In this document: positions 46,960 through 55,024 of the stretch, in pieces
How the letters are laid out: each line of letters opens with the position of its first letter
Position numbering within the stretch: the stretch's first letter is position 1
Origin: Qipengyuania flava
GTDB taxonomy: Bacteria; Pseudomonadota; Alphaproteobacteria; Sphingomonadales; Sphingomonadaceae
Direction: 5' to 3'
NCBI RefSeq assembly: GCF_019448255.1
Contig: NZ_CP080410.1
Location: forward strand, 248,001-312,000
Length of the DNA: 64,000 nt
The notes under the pieces: model-generated
What the model was told of the DNA's origin: nothing
Seen by the model: only the letters and a program-made list of their open reading frames with translations
The model's database searches: none
Made by a program: the position numbers and the translations under genes

Positions 46960-48708
46960 ATGGAAAACCTACCCGACATTGTCATCTGGGGTGGCGGCGG
47001 ATTCGCCCTCTTCCTCATCATCGCCTTCACGCTGACGCGCCTCTATCGCCGCGCCTCGAAGGAAATCGCCTTCGTGCGGACCGGGGTCGGCGGCGAGAAG
47101 GTCGTCATGAACGGCGGTGCGCTGGTCCTGCCGGTGTTCCACGAAACCATGCCGGTCAACATGAACACGCTGGTGCTCAGCGTCGTGCGCCGTGACGGGG
47201 AAGCGCTCATCACGCTCGACCGCCTGCGGATCGACGTGAAGGCGGAATTCTACGTCCGCGTGAAGCCCGACGGCGAAGCCATCGCCATGGCCGCGCAGAC
47301 GCTCGGCCAGCGCACGATGCAGCCGGAAATGCTCAAGGACCTCGTCGAAGGCAAGTTCGTCGACGCGCTGCGCTCGGTCGCGGCCGGCATGACGATGAAC
47401 GAGCTACACGAGCAGCGTGCCGACTTCGTCCAGAAGGTGCAGCAGGTCTCGTCCAACGACCTCGCCATGAACGGCCTGGAGCTGGAATCGGTCTCGCTGA
47501 CCGGTCTCGACCAGACCAGCATCGAGCACTTCAACGCCAACAACGCCTTCGACGCCGAAGGTCTCACCAAGCTGACCGAGCAGATCGAGGCGCGCAAGAA
47601 ACTGCGCAACGACATCGAGCAGGACACGCGCGTGCAGATGGAGACGAAGAACCTCGAGGCCGATGCTCGCAGTTTCGAAATCTCGCGCGACAAGGAATAC
47701 GCGCGCCTCGCCCAGGAACGCGAGGTCGAAGTGCGGCGTGCCGCGCAGAGCTCGGAAATCGCCCGCGAACAGGCGGAGCGGACCCGCGAGGCGGATGCCG
47801 CCCGGATCGAGGCGAAGAAGCAGGTCGATGCTCAGCAGATCGAAGCCGACCGTCTCGTCGAAGAGGCTCGGATCGACCAGCAGCGTGCGCTCGAGATCGC
47901 CCGTCAGGAGCAGCAGATCGCGGTCCAGAACAAGAGCCGCGAGGAAAGCCAGGCCAAGGCGGAAGCCGACGAGGCCCGCGCCAAGGCCGTTGCTGCCGAA
48001 GAGCAGGTCTCGACCAGCCGCGAGACCGAGATTGCCGAGCGTATGAAGCGCATCGAGCTGATCGAGGCTTCGAAGCAGGCAGAGCGCGACGCGATCGGCG
48101 TGAAGGTCGAAGCCCAGGCCGAAAAGGAAGCGGCCTCCAACCGCGCCGAGGCCCTGCGTTTGGAAGCCCAGGGTGAGGCCGAGGCCGAGAAGCTGCGGGC
48201 CGAAGCTGCCCGTGTCCGCTTCGAGGTCGAGGCTGCCGGTCAGCAGGCGATCAACGAGGCAGCGAACATCCTGTCGTCGGACCAGATCAGCCTGCAGACC
48301 AAGATGGCGCTCCTGAAGGTCCTGCCCGAGGTCATCCGCGAAAGCGCGAAGCCCATGGAAGCGATCGATTCGATCAAGATCGTCCAGGTCGACGGGCTTA
48401 CGCAGGGCGGCGGCAGCGCGGGCGCACCGGCCTCTGCCGGCGGCTCGGGCAACCTCGCCAGCGATGCCGTCAGCGCCGCGCTTGCCTACCGCGCGCAGGC
48501 TCCGGTGCTCGACGGGCTGATGAAAGAGCTGGGCCTCGACGGCTCCTCGCTCGACAGCCTCGTCAAAGGTCCGGCTGCGGCCGAAACCGCGCCGCGGCTT
48601 GCCGAAGTGCTCGAGGATATTGCCGAGCAGGTCGAGGAAGCCGAAGCCGAAGCTACTGCCCCCACGGGCAAAGGCGAGGCAAAGACGGACGATGCGCCGG
48701 CGGCCTGA
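46960..48708 (+). CDS. flotillin family protein (YqiK-like)
   Basis: This 582-residue protein has an N-terminal membrane helix (FALFLIIAFTLTRLY), an SPFH domain (about 30-200), a long charged coiled coil rich in Glu, Ala and Arg (about 210-430), and a C-terminal oligomerisation region. Flotillins organise membrane microdomains and fluidity. AAGGAG precedes the ATG. The C-terminal 70 residues are acidic and low-complexity. A terminator shared with galU follows. Confidence 0.93.
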   Translation: MENLPDIVIWGGGGFALFLIIAFTLTRLYRRASKEIAFVRTGVGGEKVVMNGGALVLPVFHETMPVNMNTLVLSVVRRDGEALITLDRLRIDVKAEFYVRVKPDGEAIAMAAQTLGQRTMQPEMLKDLVEGKFVDALRSVAAGMTMNELHEQRADFVQKVQQVSSNDLAMNGLELESVSLTGLDQTSIEHFNANNAFDAEGLTKLTEQIEARKKLRNDIEQDTRVQMETKNLEADARSFEISRDKEYARLAQEREVEVRRAAQSSEIAREQAERTREADAARIEAKKQVDAQQIEADRLVEEARIDQQRALEIARQEQQIAVQNKSREESQAKAEADEARAKAVAAEEQVSTSRETEIAERMKRIELIEASKQAERDAIGVKVEAQAEKEAASNRAEALRLEAQGEAEAEKLRAEAARVRFEVEAAGQQAINEAANILSSDQISLQTKMALLKVLPEVIRESAKPMEAIDSIKIVQVDGLTQGGGSAGAPASAGGSGNLASDAVSAALAYRAQAPVLDGLMKELGLDGSSLDSLVKGPAAAETAPRLAEVLEDIAEQVEEAEAEATAPTGKGEAKTDDAPAA

Positions 48709-48736
48709 CGCCGCTCAGCCATCGTGCTGAAACGGG

Positions 48737-48763
48737 AAGGGGGCGCTGCGGCGCCCCCTTTTT
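48737..48763 (+). terminator. Rho-independent terminator after flotillin
   Basis: AAGGGGGCGC (48737-48746) pairs with GCGCCCCCTT (48751-48760) around TGCG, followed by T residues. It lies between the convergent flotillin and galU genes. Confidence 0.92.
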
Positions 48764-48768
48764 CGTGC

Positions 48769-49659
48769 CTATTCGCTCAGCAGGCGCTGGGCGATCGCGC
48801 GGACTTCCTCGCCCATGTCCTCGCGTTCGAGCGCGAGGGCGAGCGTGGCTTCCACGAAGCCGGTCTTGCTGCCGCAGTCGAAACGGCGGCCGGCAAAGGT
48901 GACCGCGTGGAAGGCCTGGTTGCCGATCATCTTGGCCATGGCGTCGGTCAGCTGGATCTCGCCGCCAGCGCCCTTTTCCTGGTCTTCCAGCACGCGCATG
49001 ACTTCGGGCTGCAGGATGTAGCGGCCGGAAATGATCTTGTTCGACGGGGCTTCGGCCACCGGCGGCTTCTCAACCAGGCCGGTTACCTCGGTGAGCGTGT
49101 CGCTCTTGGTCTCGCCCGGCGCAATCACGCCGTAGCTCGACACTTCCTCTTCCGGCACTTCGAGCACCGAGATCAGGTTGCCGCCGACCTCGTTATAGGC
49201 TTCGACCATCTGCTTCATGCAGCCGGTGCCGCCGCCCTTCGCCTCGATCATCAGCTCGTCGGGCAGGAGGATGGCGAAGGGTTCGTCGCCGACGATCGCG
49301 CGCGCGCACCAGATCGCGTGGCCGAGGCCCATCGGGACCTGCTGGCGCACGGTGATGATGTCGCCCGGCGTGGCGCGGGTGGGTTCGAGCACGCCCAGGT
49401 CCTTGCCCCGCTCCCCCATCGTGGTCTCAAGCTCGAACGCGACGTCGAAATGTTCGACGATCGCGGTCTTGCCGCGGCCGGTGACGAAGATGATCTGTTC
49501 GATCCCCGCTTCGCGCGCCTCGTCCACCGCGTACTGGATCAGCGGGCGGTCGACGACGGGCAGCAATTCCTTCGGAATAGCCTTGGTCGCAGGAAGAAAA
49601 CGGGTGCCGAGGCCGGCTACGGGAAACACGGCCTTCTTGATGGGTTTATGTTGGGTCAT
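48769..49659 (-). CDS. galU: UTP-glucose-1-phosphate uridylyltransferase
   Basis: GalU makes UDP-glucose from UTP and glucose-1-phosphate for envelope polysaccharides and lipids. The 296 residues carry the nucleotide loop FPVAGLGTRFLPATKAIPKELLP, VDRPLIQYAVDEA, and later GRYILQPEVMRVL. The length is normal. It is divergent from murA. Confidence 0.96.
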   Translation of the reverse strand: MTQHKPIKKAVFPVAGLGTRFLPATKAIPKELLPVVDRPLIQYAVDEAREAGIEQIIFVTGRGKTAIVEHFDVAFELETTMGERGKDLGVLEPTRATPGDIITVRQQVPMGLGHAIWCARAIVGDEPFAILLPDELMIEAKGGGTGCMKQMVEAYNEVGGNLISVLEVPEEEVSSYGVIAPGETKSDTLTEVTGLVEKPPVAEAPSNKIISGRYILQPEVMRVLEDQEKGAGGEIQLTDAMAKMIGNQAFHAVTFAGRRFDCGSKTGFVEATLALALEREDMGEEVRAIAQRLLSE

Positions 49660-49782
49660 CTGAGCTCACGTGCAGCTTTGCGGGTTGGGCGCATAGGAAC
49701 ATTTCGACAAAACGCCTTTGGCGGCGCGGTGCGACACTGTTGTGACGCTTGCCAGCAAGGCGCGTGAGGGTAAAGCACACAC

Positions 49783-51066
49783 ATGGACAAATTGATCATT
49801 CGCGGCGGCAACCGCCTTTCGGGCACGATTCCCATCTCCGGGGCCAAGAACGCCGCCCTCACGCTCATCCCCTGCGCGCTGCTGACCGAAGAGGCGGTGA
49901 CGCTGCGCAACCTGCCGCGGCTTGCCGATATCGACGGGTTCCAGCACCTGATGACGCAGTTCGGGGTGAGTCACACGATTCCCGGCAAGCGCCCGGAGGA
50001 ATTCGGCCGCAACGTCACGCTCGAAGCCATGCGTATCACCAGCTCGGTCGCGCCCTACGATCTGGTGCGCAAGATGCGCGCTTCCATCCTCGTGCTCGGC
50101 CCCCTGCTCGCGCGCACGGGCGAGGCCACCGTATCGCTTCCGGGCGGCTGCGCGATCGGCAACCGTCCGATCGACCTGCATCTGAAGGCGCTCGAAGCCT
50201 TCGGCGCGCATATCGAGCTGGCGCAGGGTTATGTGAAAGCCACTGCGCCTGACGGCGGCCTGCCGGGCGGGGAATTCGACTTTCCTGTCGTTTCGGTTGG
50301 CGCGACGGAAAACGCGGTCATGACCGCAACGCTGTGCAACGGCACCAGCGTGCTGCGCAACGCCGCGCGCGAGCCCGAAATCGTTGACCTGTGCAACCTC
50401 CTTGTCGCCATGGGCGCCGAGATCGAGGGCATCGGTTCGTCCGAACTCATCATCCATGGCGTGCCCAAGCTGCACGGGGCGACCTACCGTGTCATGCCCG
50501 ACCGTATCGAGGCCGGCTCTTACGCATGTGCGGCCGCCATCACCGGCGGCGAAGTGCGCCTCGAAGGCGCGGAAGCGGGGGACATGGGTTCCACCCTGCA
50601 CGCGCTGCGCAACATTGGCGTGACGATCGAGACCGACAAGAAAGGCATTACGGTTGCCGCTGACGGTCCGCTGAAGGCCCACAACCTCACCACCGCGCCC
50701 TTCCCCGGCCTTGCCACCGACATGCAAGCCCAGCTGATGAGCCTGCTGACCCGCGCGGAAGGCACCAGCGTGCTCAAGGAGACGATCTTCGAGAACCGCT
50801 TCATGCACGTGCCGGAACTGGCGCGCATGGGCGCCGATATCGAAACCACGGGGCGCACTGCGGTCGTGCGCGGCCCGGTCGAGCTGACCGGCGCCGAAGT
50901 CATGGCCACGGACCTGCGCGCTTCGATGAGCCTGGTGATCGCGGGCCTCGCGGCGAAGGGCGAGACGACCGTGCGGCGCCTCTACCACCTCGACCGCGGG
51001 TATGAGCGGCTTGAGGAGAAGCTCCAGCTGGTCGGCGCAGACATAGAACGGGTCGGCGACGACTAG
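49783..51066 (+). CDS. murA: UDP-N-acetylglucosamine 1-carboxyvinyltransferase
   Basis: MurA commits UDP-GlcNAc to peptidoglycan synthesis by adding enolpyruvate. The 427 residues show the N-terminal [19 protein letters not shown], the active-site Cys in [10 protein letters not shown] (the fosfomycin target) and the C-terminal [19 protein letters not shown]. The length is normal. It is a single gene with a short spacer before a small protein gene. Confidence 0.97.
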   Translation: MDKLIIRGGNRLSGTIPISGAKNAALTLIPCALLTEEAVTLRNLPRLADIDGFQHLMTQFGVSHTIPGKRPEEFGRNVTLEAMRITSSVAPYDLVRKMRASILVLGPLLARTGEATVSLPGGCAIGNRPIDLHLKALEAFGAHIELAQGYVKATAPDGGLPGGEFDFPVVSVGATENAVMTATLCNGTSVLRNAAREPEIVDLCNLLVAMGAEIEGIGSSELIIHGVPKLHGATYRVMPDRIEAGSYACAAAITGGEVRLEGAEAGDMGSTLHALRNIGVTIETDKKGITVAADGPLKAHNLTTAPFPGLATDMQAQLMSLLTRAEGTSVLKETIFENRFMHVPELARMGADIETTGRTAVVRGPVELTGAEVMATDLRASMSLVIAGLAAKGETTVRRLYHLDRGYERLEEKLQLVGADIERVGDD

Positions 51067-51129
51067 GTATTTTGCCCGGCACTTTCCTTCGCGCCAACCG
51101 TTGGGTCGCAAAGGAAGGAGTTTATTTCC

Positions 51130-51354
51130 ATGCTTATCAAGCTCTTGGCATTGGCCGGTGTCGGCTATGCCGGATACCGTTTTTACGAGAAGAACCGTGT
51201 CGACCAGAACGGGGTCGCCTTTGCCGATGGCGAACCGGAAGGCGCGTTCCGTAACGCGGGCGCCGCCTCGACGACCTCGCACACGCCTATGAGCGCGACC
51301 GACGAAGCGCTCGATGAGACGTATCCGGCAAGCGACGCCACCGCGAAGTATTAA
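51130..51354 (+). CDS. small protein with C-terminal DEALDETYPASDA motif
   Basis: This 74-residue protein has an N-terminal hydrophobic helix (LIKLLALAGVGYAGYRFY) and a C-terminal DEALDETYPASDA. That motif recurs in small alphaproteobacterial proteins of unknown function. AAGGAAGGAG gives a very strong ribosome site about 10 bases before the ATG, and a strong terminator follows, so it is probably well expressed. Confidence 0.75.
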   Translation: MLIKLLALAGVGYAGYRFYEKNRVDQNGVAFADGEPEGAFRNAGAASTTSHTPMSATDEALDETYPASDATAKY

Positions 51355-51378
51355 GCGCGGCGCGCCAGCAGAACGAAC

Positions 51379-51407
51379 AAGGGGCGGCCTCGCGGTCGCC
51401 CCTTTTT
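51379..51407 (+). terminator. Rho-independent terminator
   Basis: An 11-bp stem (AAGGGGCGGCC with GGTCGCCCCTT, one G-T pair) and a 4-base loop are followed by five T residues, 24 bases after the small protein stop. Confidence 0.92.
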
Positions 51408-51436
51408 GGTTGGTGTATCGGTTTTCTAGCTGGTGG

Positions 51437-51724
51437 TCAGCGCGGTGGCGGTCCGTCGAGGGGCGAGCGGCGCTTGGGCTCCTCGCGCTTGGCCGTTTCC
51501 TGCGCGACCAGCCAGATACGGATGGCACCGGCAAGGCCCGGCGGGGTCTCGGCACGGATGCGCTCCGCGTCGATTTCCGCGACGAGAGAGTTGATCGACT
51601 GCCCGCGCACGGCGGCCGCGGTGCAGAGCATTTCCCAGAAGAGGGGTTCGAGGCTGACGGAGGTACGGTGGCCGTCGATTCGGACGGAATACTTCTTGGG
51701 GGGGTGGTAGGGGGGCATTTCCAT
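51437..51724 (-). CDS. ribbon-helix-helix domain protein
   Basis: This 95-residue protein has the RHH_4-type pattern: a beta strand (KYSVRIDGHRTSVSLEP) followed by two helices (FWEMLCTAAAVRG and SINSLVAEIDAERI). It is a probable DNA-binding protein of unknown target. Further start codons exist two residues inside. It is divergent from the LuxR-HTH gene across about 90 bases that include a run of seven T. Confidence 0.82.
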   Translation of the reverse strand: MEMPPYHPPKKYSVRIDGHRTSVSLEPLFWEMLCTAAAVRGQSINSLVAEIDAERIRAETPPGLAGAIRIWLVAQETAKREEPKRRSPLDGPPPR

Positions 51725-51812
51725 AGGCCGCGCGCCCTACATGCCTCAGCCCGCGCGCGATACGATTTTTTTGGGGTGTGCGACGAACCGTGCGCCGCCT
51801 AGGCACCCAAGG

Positions 51813-52550
51813 ATGGCGGACGGCTACGAAGCGCTAACCGAGAAGGAAAAGGCGACCTTGCGCCTGATGGTGCGCGGCCACGATGCCAAGTCGATGGCGG
51901 CGGAACTGTCGCTCTCCGTCCATACGATCAACGAGCGTTTGCGCGCGGCCCGGCGCAAGCTGGGTGTCACCAGCAGCCGCGAAGCAGCGCGGCTGGTGTT
52001 CGAGCGCGAAGCCGGAACACCCGAAAAGTCTGTATCCAAAGGATTGGGGGAAGCCGCCAGGGCCGACCCCAGCGAGGAAGGCGCTGCAACGGCCGGCAAT
52101 CCCGCCCGCCGCTGGATTGCAGGAGCTTCTCTCATGCTGACCGTACTGGCCGCAGGCCTCATCTTCACATCGCACTATGCAGGGACCGGCGCCGCTGGCC
52201 CGGCAACCGAATTCCAGACCGCCGACGAGGCGACCGAGGCCGCGGCGCGCGCATGGCTCGAACTGGTCGATGCTGCCGACTGGCAGGCAAGCTACGATGC
52301 CACAGGCTCCGCCTTTCGCGACCTCAACACCGTCGAAGGCTGGGCCAGCGCCTCGCAGCAGGTCCGCACGCCGCTGGGAGCGCTTGTTTCACGCGAGCTG
52401 ACCGGCGAGCATTACCTAAACGCCCCGCCGCACGGCTACCGCGAGGTGACCTTCACCAGCCGCTTTGCCAACCAGCCCAGCGCGACGGAACGTGTCACGC
52501 TGGCCCGCGAGGGCGGCGAATGGAAGGTCGTCGGCTTCCTGATCGAGTGA
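51813..52550 (+). CDS. LuxR-type HTH / transmembrane / DUF4019 protein
   Basis: This 245-residue protein has an N-terminal LuxR-type helix-turn-helix (LTEKEKATLRLMVRGHDAKSMAAELSLSVHTINERLR, split by turns), a linker, one membrane helix (SLMLTVLAAGLIFTSHYAG, about 110-128) and a C-terminal DUF4019 domain (about 140-245). The order predicts DNA binding in the cytoplasm and a sensor outside the inner membrane. The start at 51813 directly precedes the conserved region; the ribosome site is weak, so leaderless or upstream initiation is possible. Confidence 0.8.
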   Translation: MADGYEALTEKEKATLRLMVRGHDAKSMAAELSLSVHTINERLRAARRKLGVTSSREAARLVFEREAGTPEKSVSKGLGEAARADPSEEGAATAGNPARRWIAGASLMLTVLAAGLIFTSHYAGTGAAGPATEFQTADEATEAAARAWLELVDAADWQASYDATGSAFRDLNTVEGWASASQQVRTPLGALVSRELTGEHYLNAPPHGYREVTFTSRFANQPSATERVTLAREGGEWKVVGFLIE

Positions 52551-52569
52551 CCGGGACGCCGCGCGGCCC

Positions 52570-53295
52570 TTAGTACATGTGCTGGCCGCCGTTGATGCTC
52601 ATGGTCGAGCCGGTGACGAATTCGGCGTGTTCGGAGCACAGGAAGCTGACCCCGCGGGCGATCTCGCTGGCCTTGCCGAGGCGCCCGACCGGGATCTTCG
52701 CGACGATCTTCTCGAGCACCGGCTCGGGCACGGCGGCCACCATGTCGGTGTCGATATAGCCCGGGGCGATCGCGTTCACGGTGATGCCGAAGCGCGCGCC
52801 TTCCTGGGCGAGCGCCTTGGTAAATCCGTGGATCCCGCTCTTGGCAGCGGCGTAATTGACCTGGCCGTACTGGCCGGCCTGCCCGTTGATCGAGCCGATG
52901 TTGACGATGCGGCCCCAGCCGCGTTCCTTCATGCCCGCGAAGGTCGCCTTGGCCATGTTGAAGCAGCCCCCAAGGTTGGTGCGCATCACCGCATCCCAGT
53001 CCTCGTAGCTCATTTTCAGGAGCGTGCCGTCGCGCGTGATGCCGGCGTTGTTGACCACGCAATCGATCGGGCCGTGCTCTTCGGCGACCGCCTTGCAGGC
53101 TTCCTGTACCGCTTCGAAGTCGCCGACGTCGAACTTGACGGTGGCGATGCCGGTTTCCTCGGTGAAGGCCTTGGCGGCTGCGTCGTTGCCGGCATAGGTG
53201 GCAACCACGGTGAAGCCGCGCTCGTCGCGCAGGCGTTCGCAGATGGCGCGGCCGATCCCGCGAGTTCCTCCGGTAACGATGGCAACACGTGACAT
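52570..53295 (-). CDS. phbB: acetoacetyl-CoA reductase
   Basis: This 241-residue short-chain dehydrogenase reduces acetoacetyl-CoA to 3-hydroxybutyryl-CoA for polyhydroxyalkanoate synthesis. TGGTRGIGRAI binds NADPH; the catalytic residues are Ser in GSINGQAGQ and Tyr-Lys in YAAAK. The GQAGQYGQVNY segment is characteristic of PhaB. No phaA or phaC is adjacent. The start at 53295 has GGGAG upstream. Confidence 0.92.
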   Translation of the reverse strand: MSRVAIVTGGTRGIGRAICERLRDERGFTVVATYAGNDAAAKAFTEETGIATVKFDVGDFEAVQEACKAVAEEHGPIDCVVNNAGITRDGTLLKMSYEDWDAVMRTNLGGCFNMAKATFAGMKERGWGRIVNIGSINGQAGQYGQVNYAAAKSGIHGFTKALAQEGARFGITVNAIAPGYIDTDMVAAVPEPVLEKIVAKIPVGRLGKASEIARGVSFLCSEHAEFVTGSTMSINGGQHMY

Positions 53296-53411
53296 GGTCG
53301 ATTCTCCCAGCATTCCGTAACGTCCACTAGGGCTTACGGCAGGGAGGCAGGGCGCGCCAAGGGCAATTCGCCCTCACGGGCGGCAGCGCATCCGTATTCT
53401 CGACGAATTGA

Positions 53412-54176
53412 TTAGAAGCTGACGCGGGTGCCGACGTAGACGGCCTGGTCGTCTTCGACCCCGTCGGTCAGCGGCGCGAGGCGGCTGCTGTCCTTCGACA
53501 GGCGAACACCGGCAGTCACGTTAAGGCTGCCGACCACACGGTAAGAGGTGCTGATGTCGACGCTCTGGTTGTTGGCGCCATCAAAGGTGCGCGGCGAGCG
53601 GCCGGCGTTTTCCTGCGATTCGAGCGCAAGGCGCGAACCGAAGCGCGAGGTGTTGGCGGGCTTTTCGTCCTCGTCCACGGCAAAGGCGGAGAGGTCGGGC
53701 ATCGCCATGTCGCGCACGCCAACGTTTATCGCCACCGGCTTGGGTGCCTGTGCAAAGCTCTGGTAGCCGCGGGCAATGCCGAGGTTGTAGCTGGTCGAAC
53801 TAATCGCGAGGGCGCGTTCGCGGCCTTCCGCGGTGCCGACCGAATCGATCGCGTTGCGGACCGAGATGGCGCGGGCGGTTTCATCGTCGACGCGGACCGC
53901 CACGGTCACCGTGCGATCCTGCTTCAGCAGCGGCTTGCTTGCCGGAGTGAAGCGCAGGCCGTCTTCGCCCATCACGGCAGCGACGCGCGCTGCGAGCTGC
54001 GGATCGACCTTGGCGGGCGTGAACGGAAGGAAGGCAACGGTTTCGGGAAGCTCGGCGGCGGTGCTGGTCTGCACAACGGCAAGGCCGGTCGCCGGGATCG
54101 CCAGGGCCATTCCGGCAACAGCCAGCGCCGCGGGAGCGAACCGCGCCTTACCCTGACTTTTCACCGAGCGTGCCAT
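53412..54176 (-). CDS. uncharacterised exported protein, possibly outer-membrane associated
   Basis: This 254-residue protein has a Sec signal peptide (cleavage near VQTSTAAE). It contains no known domain. The C-terminal third alternates polar and hydrophobic residues and ends in AVYVGTRVSF, with a final Phe as in outer-membrane beta-barrels. It is divergent from the DUF3576 gene across a 335-base gap. Confidence 0.65.
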   Translation of the reverse strand: MARSVKSQGKARFAPAALAVAGMALAIPATGLAVVQTSTAAELPETVAFLPFTPAKVDPQLAARVAAVMGEDGLRFTPASKPLLKQDRTVTVAVRVDDETARAISVRNAIDSVGTAEGRERALAISSTSYNLGIARGYQSFAQAPKPVAINVGVRDMAMPDLSAFAVDEDEKPANTSRFGSRLALESQENAGRSPRTFDGANNQSVDISTSYRVVGSLNVTAGVRLSKDSSRLAPLTDGVEDDQAVYVGTRVSF

Positions 54177-54511
54177 GACGGACGGACTTCCTCTAACGTT
54201 TCGACCCTACAAGCCAGAAACTCGCTGAACGGTTCCTGACTGCCCTTGTCTGTGGGCGAGTCTTGTTCCCTCTTGCTTTCAAGGTAGCACCCCCGTGCCC
54301 CTTGGCCAGCTTTTCCACAGGGTCGGGCTGCGATTGGCGAAAAGTGTTGCCAAGTGTCCACAAGCACTTGGGACGCGGGCGTTCTTTCCCGAACCGGATT
54401 AAGCCCGCATTCACCCGCAAACCTCTGTGTGGAGCGCGCTGGCCCTATGCCTTGCTCCGAGGCGAGCAGGCGGTATAGAGCCGATAAACCTGCAGGATAC
54501 CAAGGACTGTC
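54177..54511. other. 335-base divergent intergenic region
   Basis: No coding frame with support is seen. It must hold promoters for the exported protein (minus) and the DUF3576 operon (plus). Four fragments resemble loose DnaA boxes (TTTTCCACA near 54308, GTCCACA near 54356, CTGTGGG near 54250, TGTGTGG near 54427), each with mismatches. There is no AT-rich tract, so an origin is not proposed. Confidence 0.5.
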
Positions 54512-54958
54512 ATGAGCGCTTTCGCAAACCTTCGCCGCCCCGCAACCCTCGCCGTTGCGATTGCAGCCACGGCCAGCCTTGCGGCATGCGGTGGGCGGGA
54601 GCGTCCGCAGGCGGACCTGGCAGCGGCCCAGATCACCACGATCGGCGTCAACTCCTACCTGTGGCGCGCCGCGCTCGACGCGGTCAGCTTTGCCCCGCTG
54701 CTCCAGGCCGACAGCAACGGCGGCGTGATTGTCACCGACTGGTACGCCAACCCGAGCAATCCGGGCGAACGGGTGAAGGTCACGGTGACCATCCTCGATT
54801 CGGACCTGCGCGCCGATGCCCTGCGCGTCGCCGCCAGCCGCCAGGTCAGCCAGGGCGGAACCTGGGTCGATGCGCCGATGCAGGCCGCCACGGTCCAGCG
54901 CCTCGAGGACATCATCCTCACCAAGGCCCGCGAACTGCGCCGCCAGGCCGTCAGCTAA
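54512..54958 (+). CDS. DUF3576 lipoprotein
   Basis: This 148-residue lipoprotein has a lipobox (SLAACG, Cys about 26). The DUF3576 core is VNSYLWRAALDAVSFAPLLQAD and VIVTDWYANP. The function is unknown, but in many alphaproteobacteria it sits beside leuS and lptE, as here, which hints at an envelope role. Confidence 0.88.
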   Translation: MSAFANLRRPATLAVAIAATASLAACGGRERPQADLAAAQITTIGVNSYLWRAALDAVSFAPLLQADSNGGVIVTDWYANPSNPGERVKVTVTILDSDLRADALRVAASRQVSQGGTWVDAPMQAATVQRLEDIILTKARELRRQAVS

Positions 54959-55024
54959 AGCGTCTCGCAACAGGGGCGCGCAAAGCGCCTTCCATTGGCG
55001 CGCGAATTCCCTAACAGGGGCGCC

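Noticed and set aside
51741-51812. Longer N-terminus for the LuxR-HTH protein
   Set aside because: The extra 24 residues come from a T-run and proline/arginine-rich sequence with no family resemblance and would crowd the divergent promoter.
54177-54511. Possible replication origin from DnaA-like fragments
   Set aside because: All fragments have mismatches to TTATCCACA, there is no AT-rich unwinding region and no neighbouring origin-type gene order.
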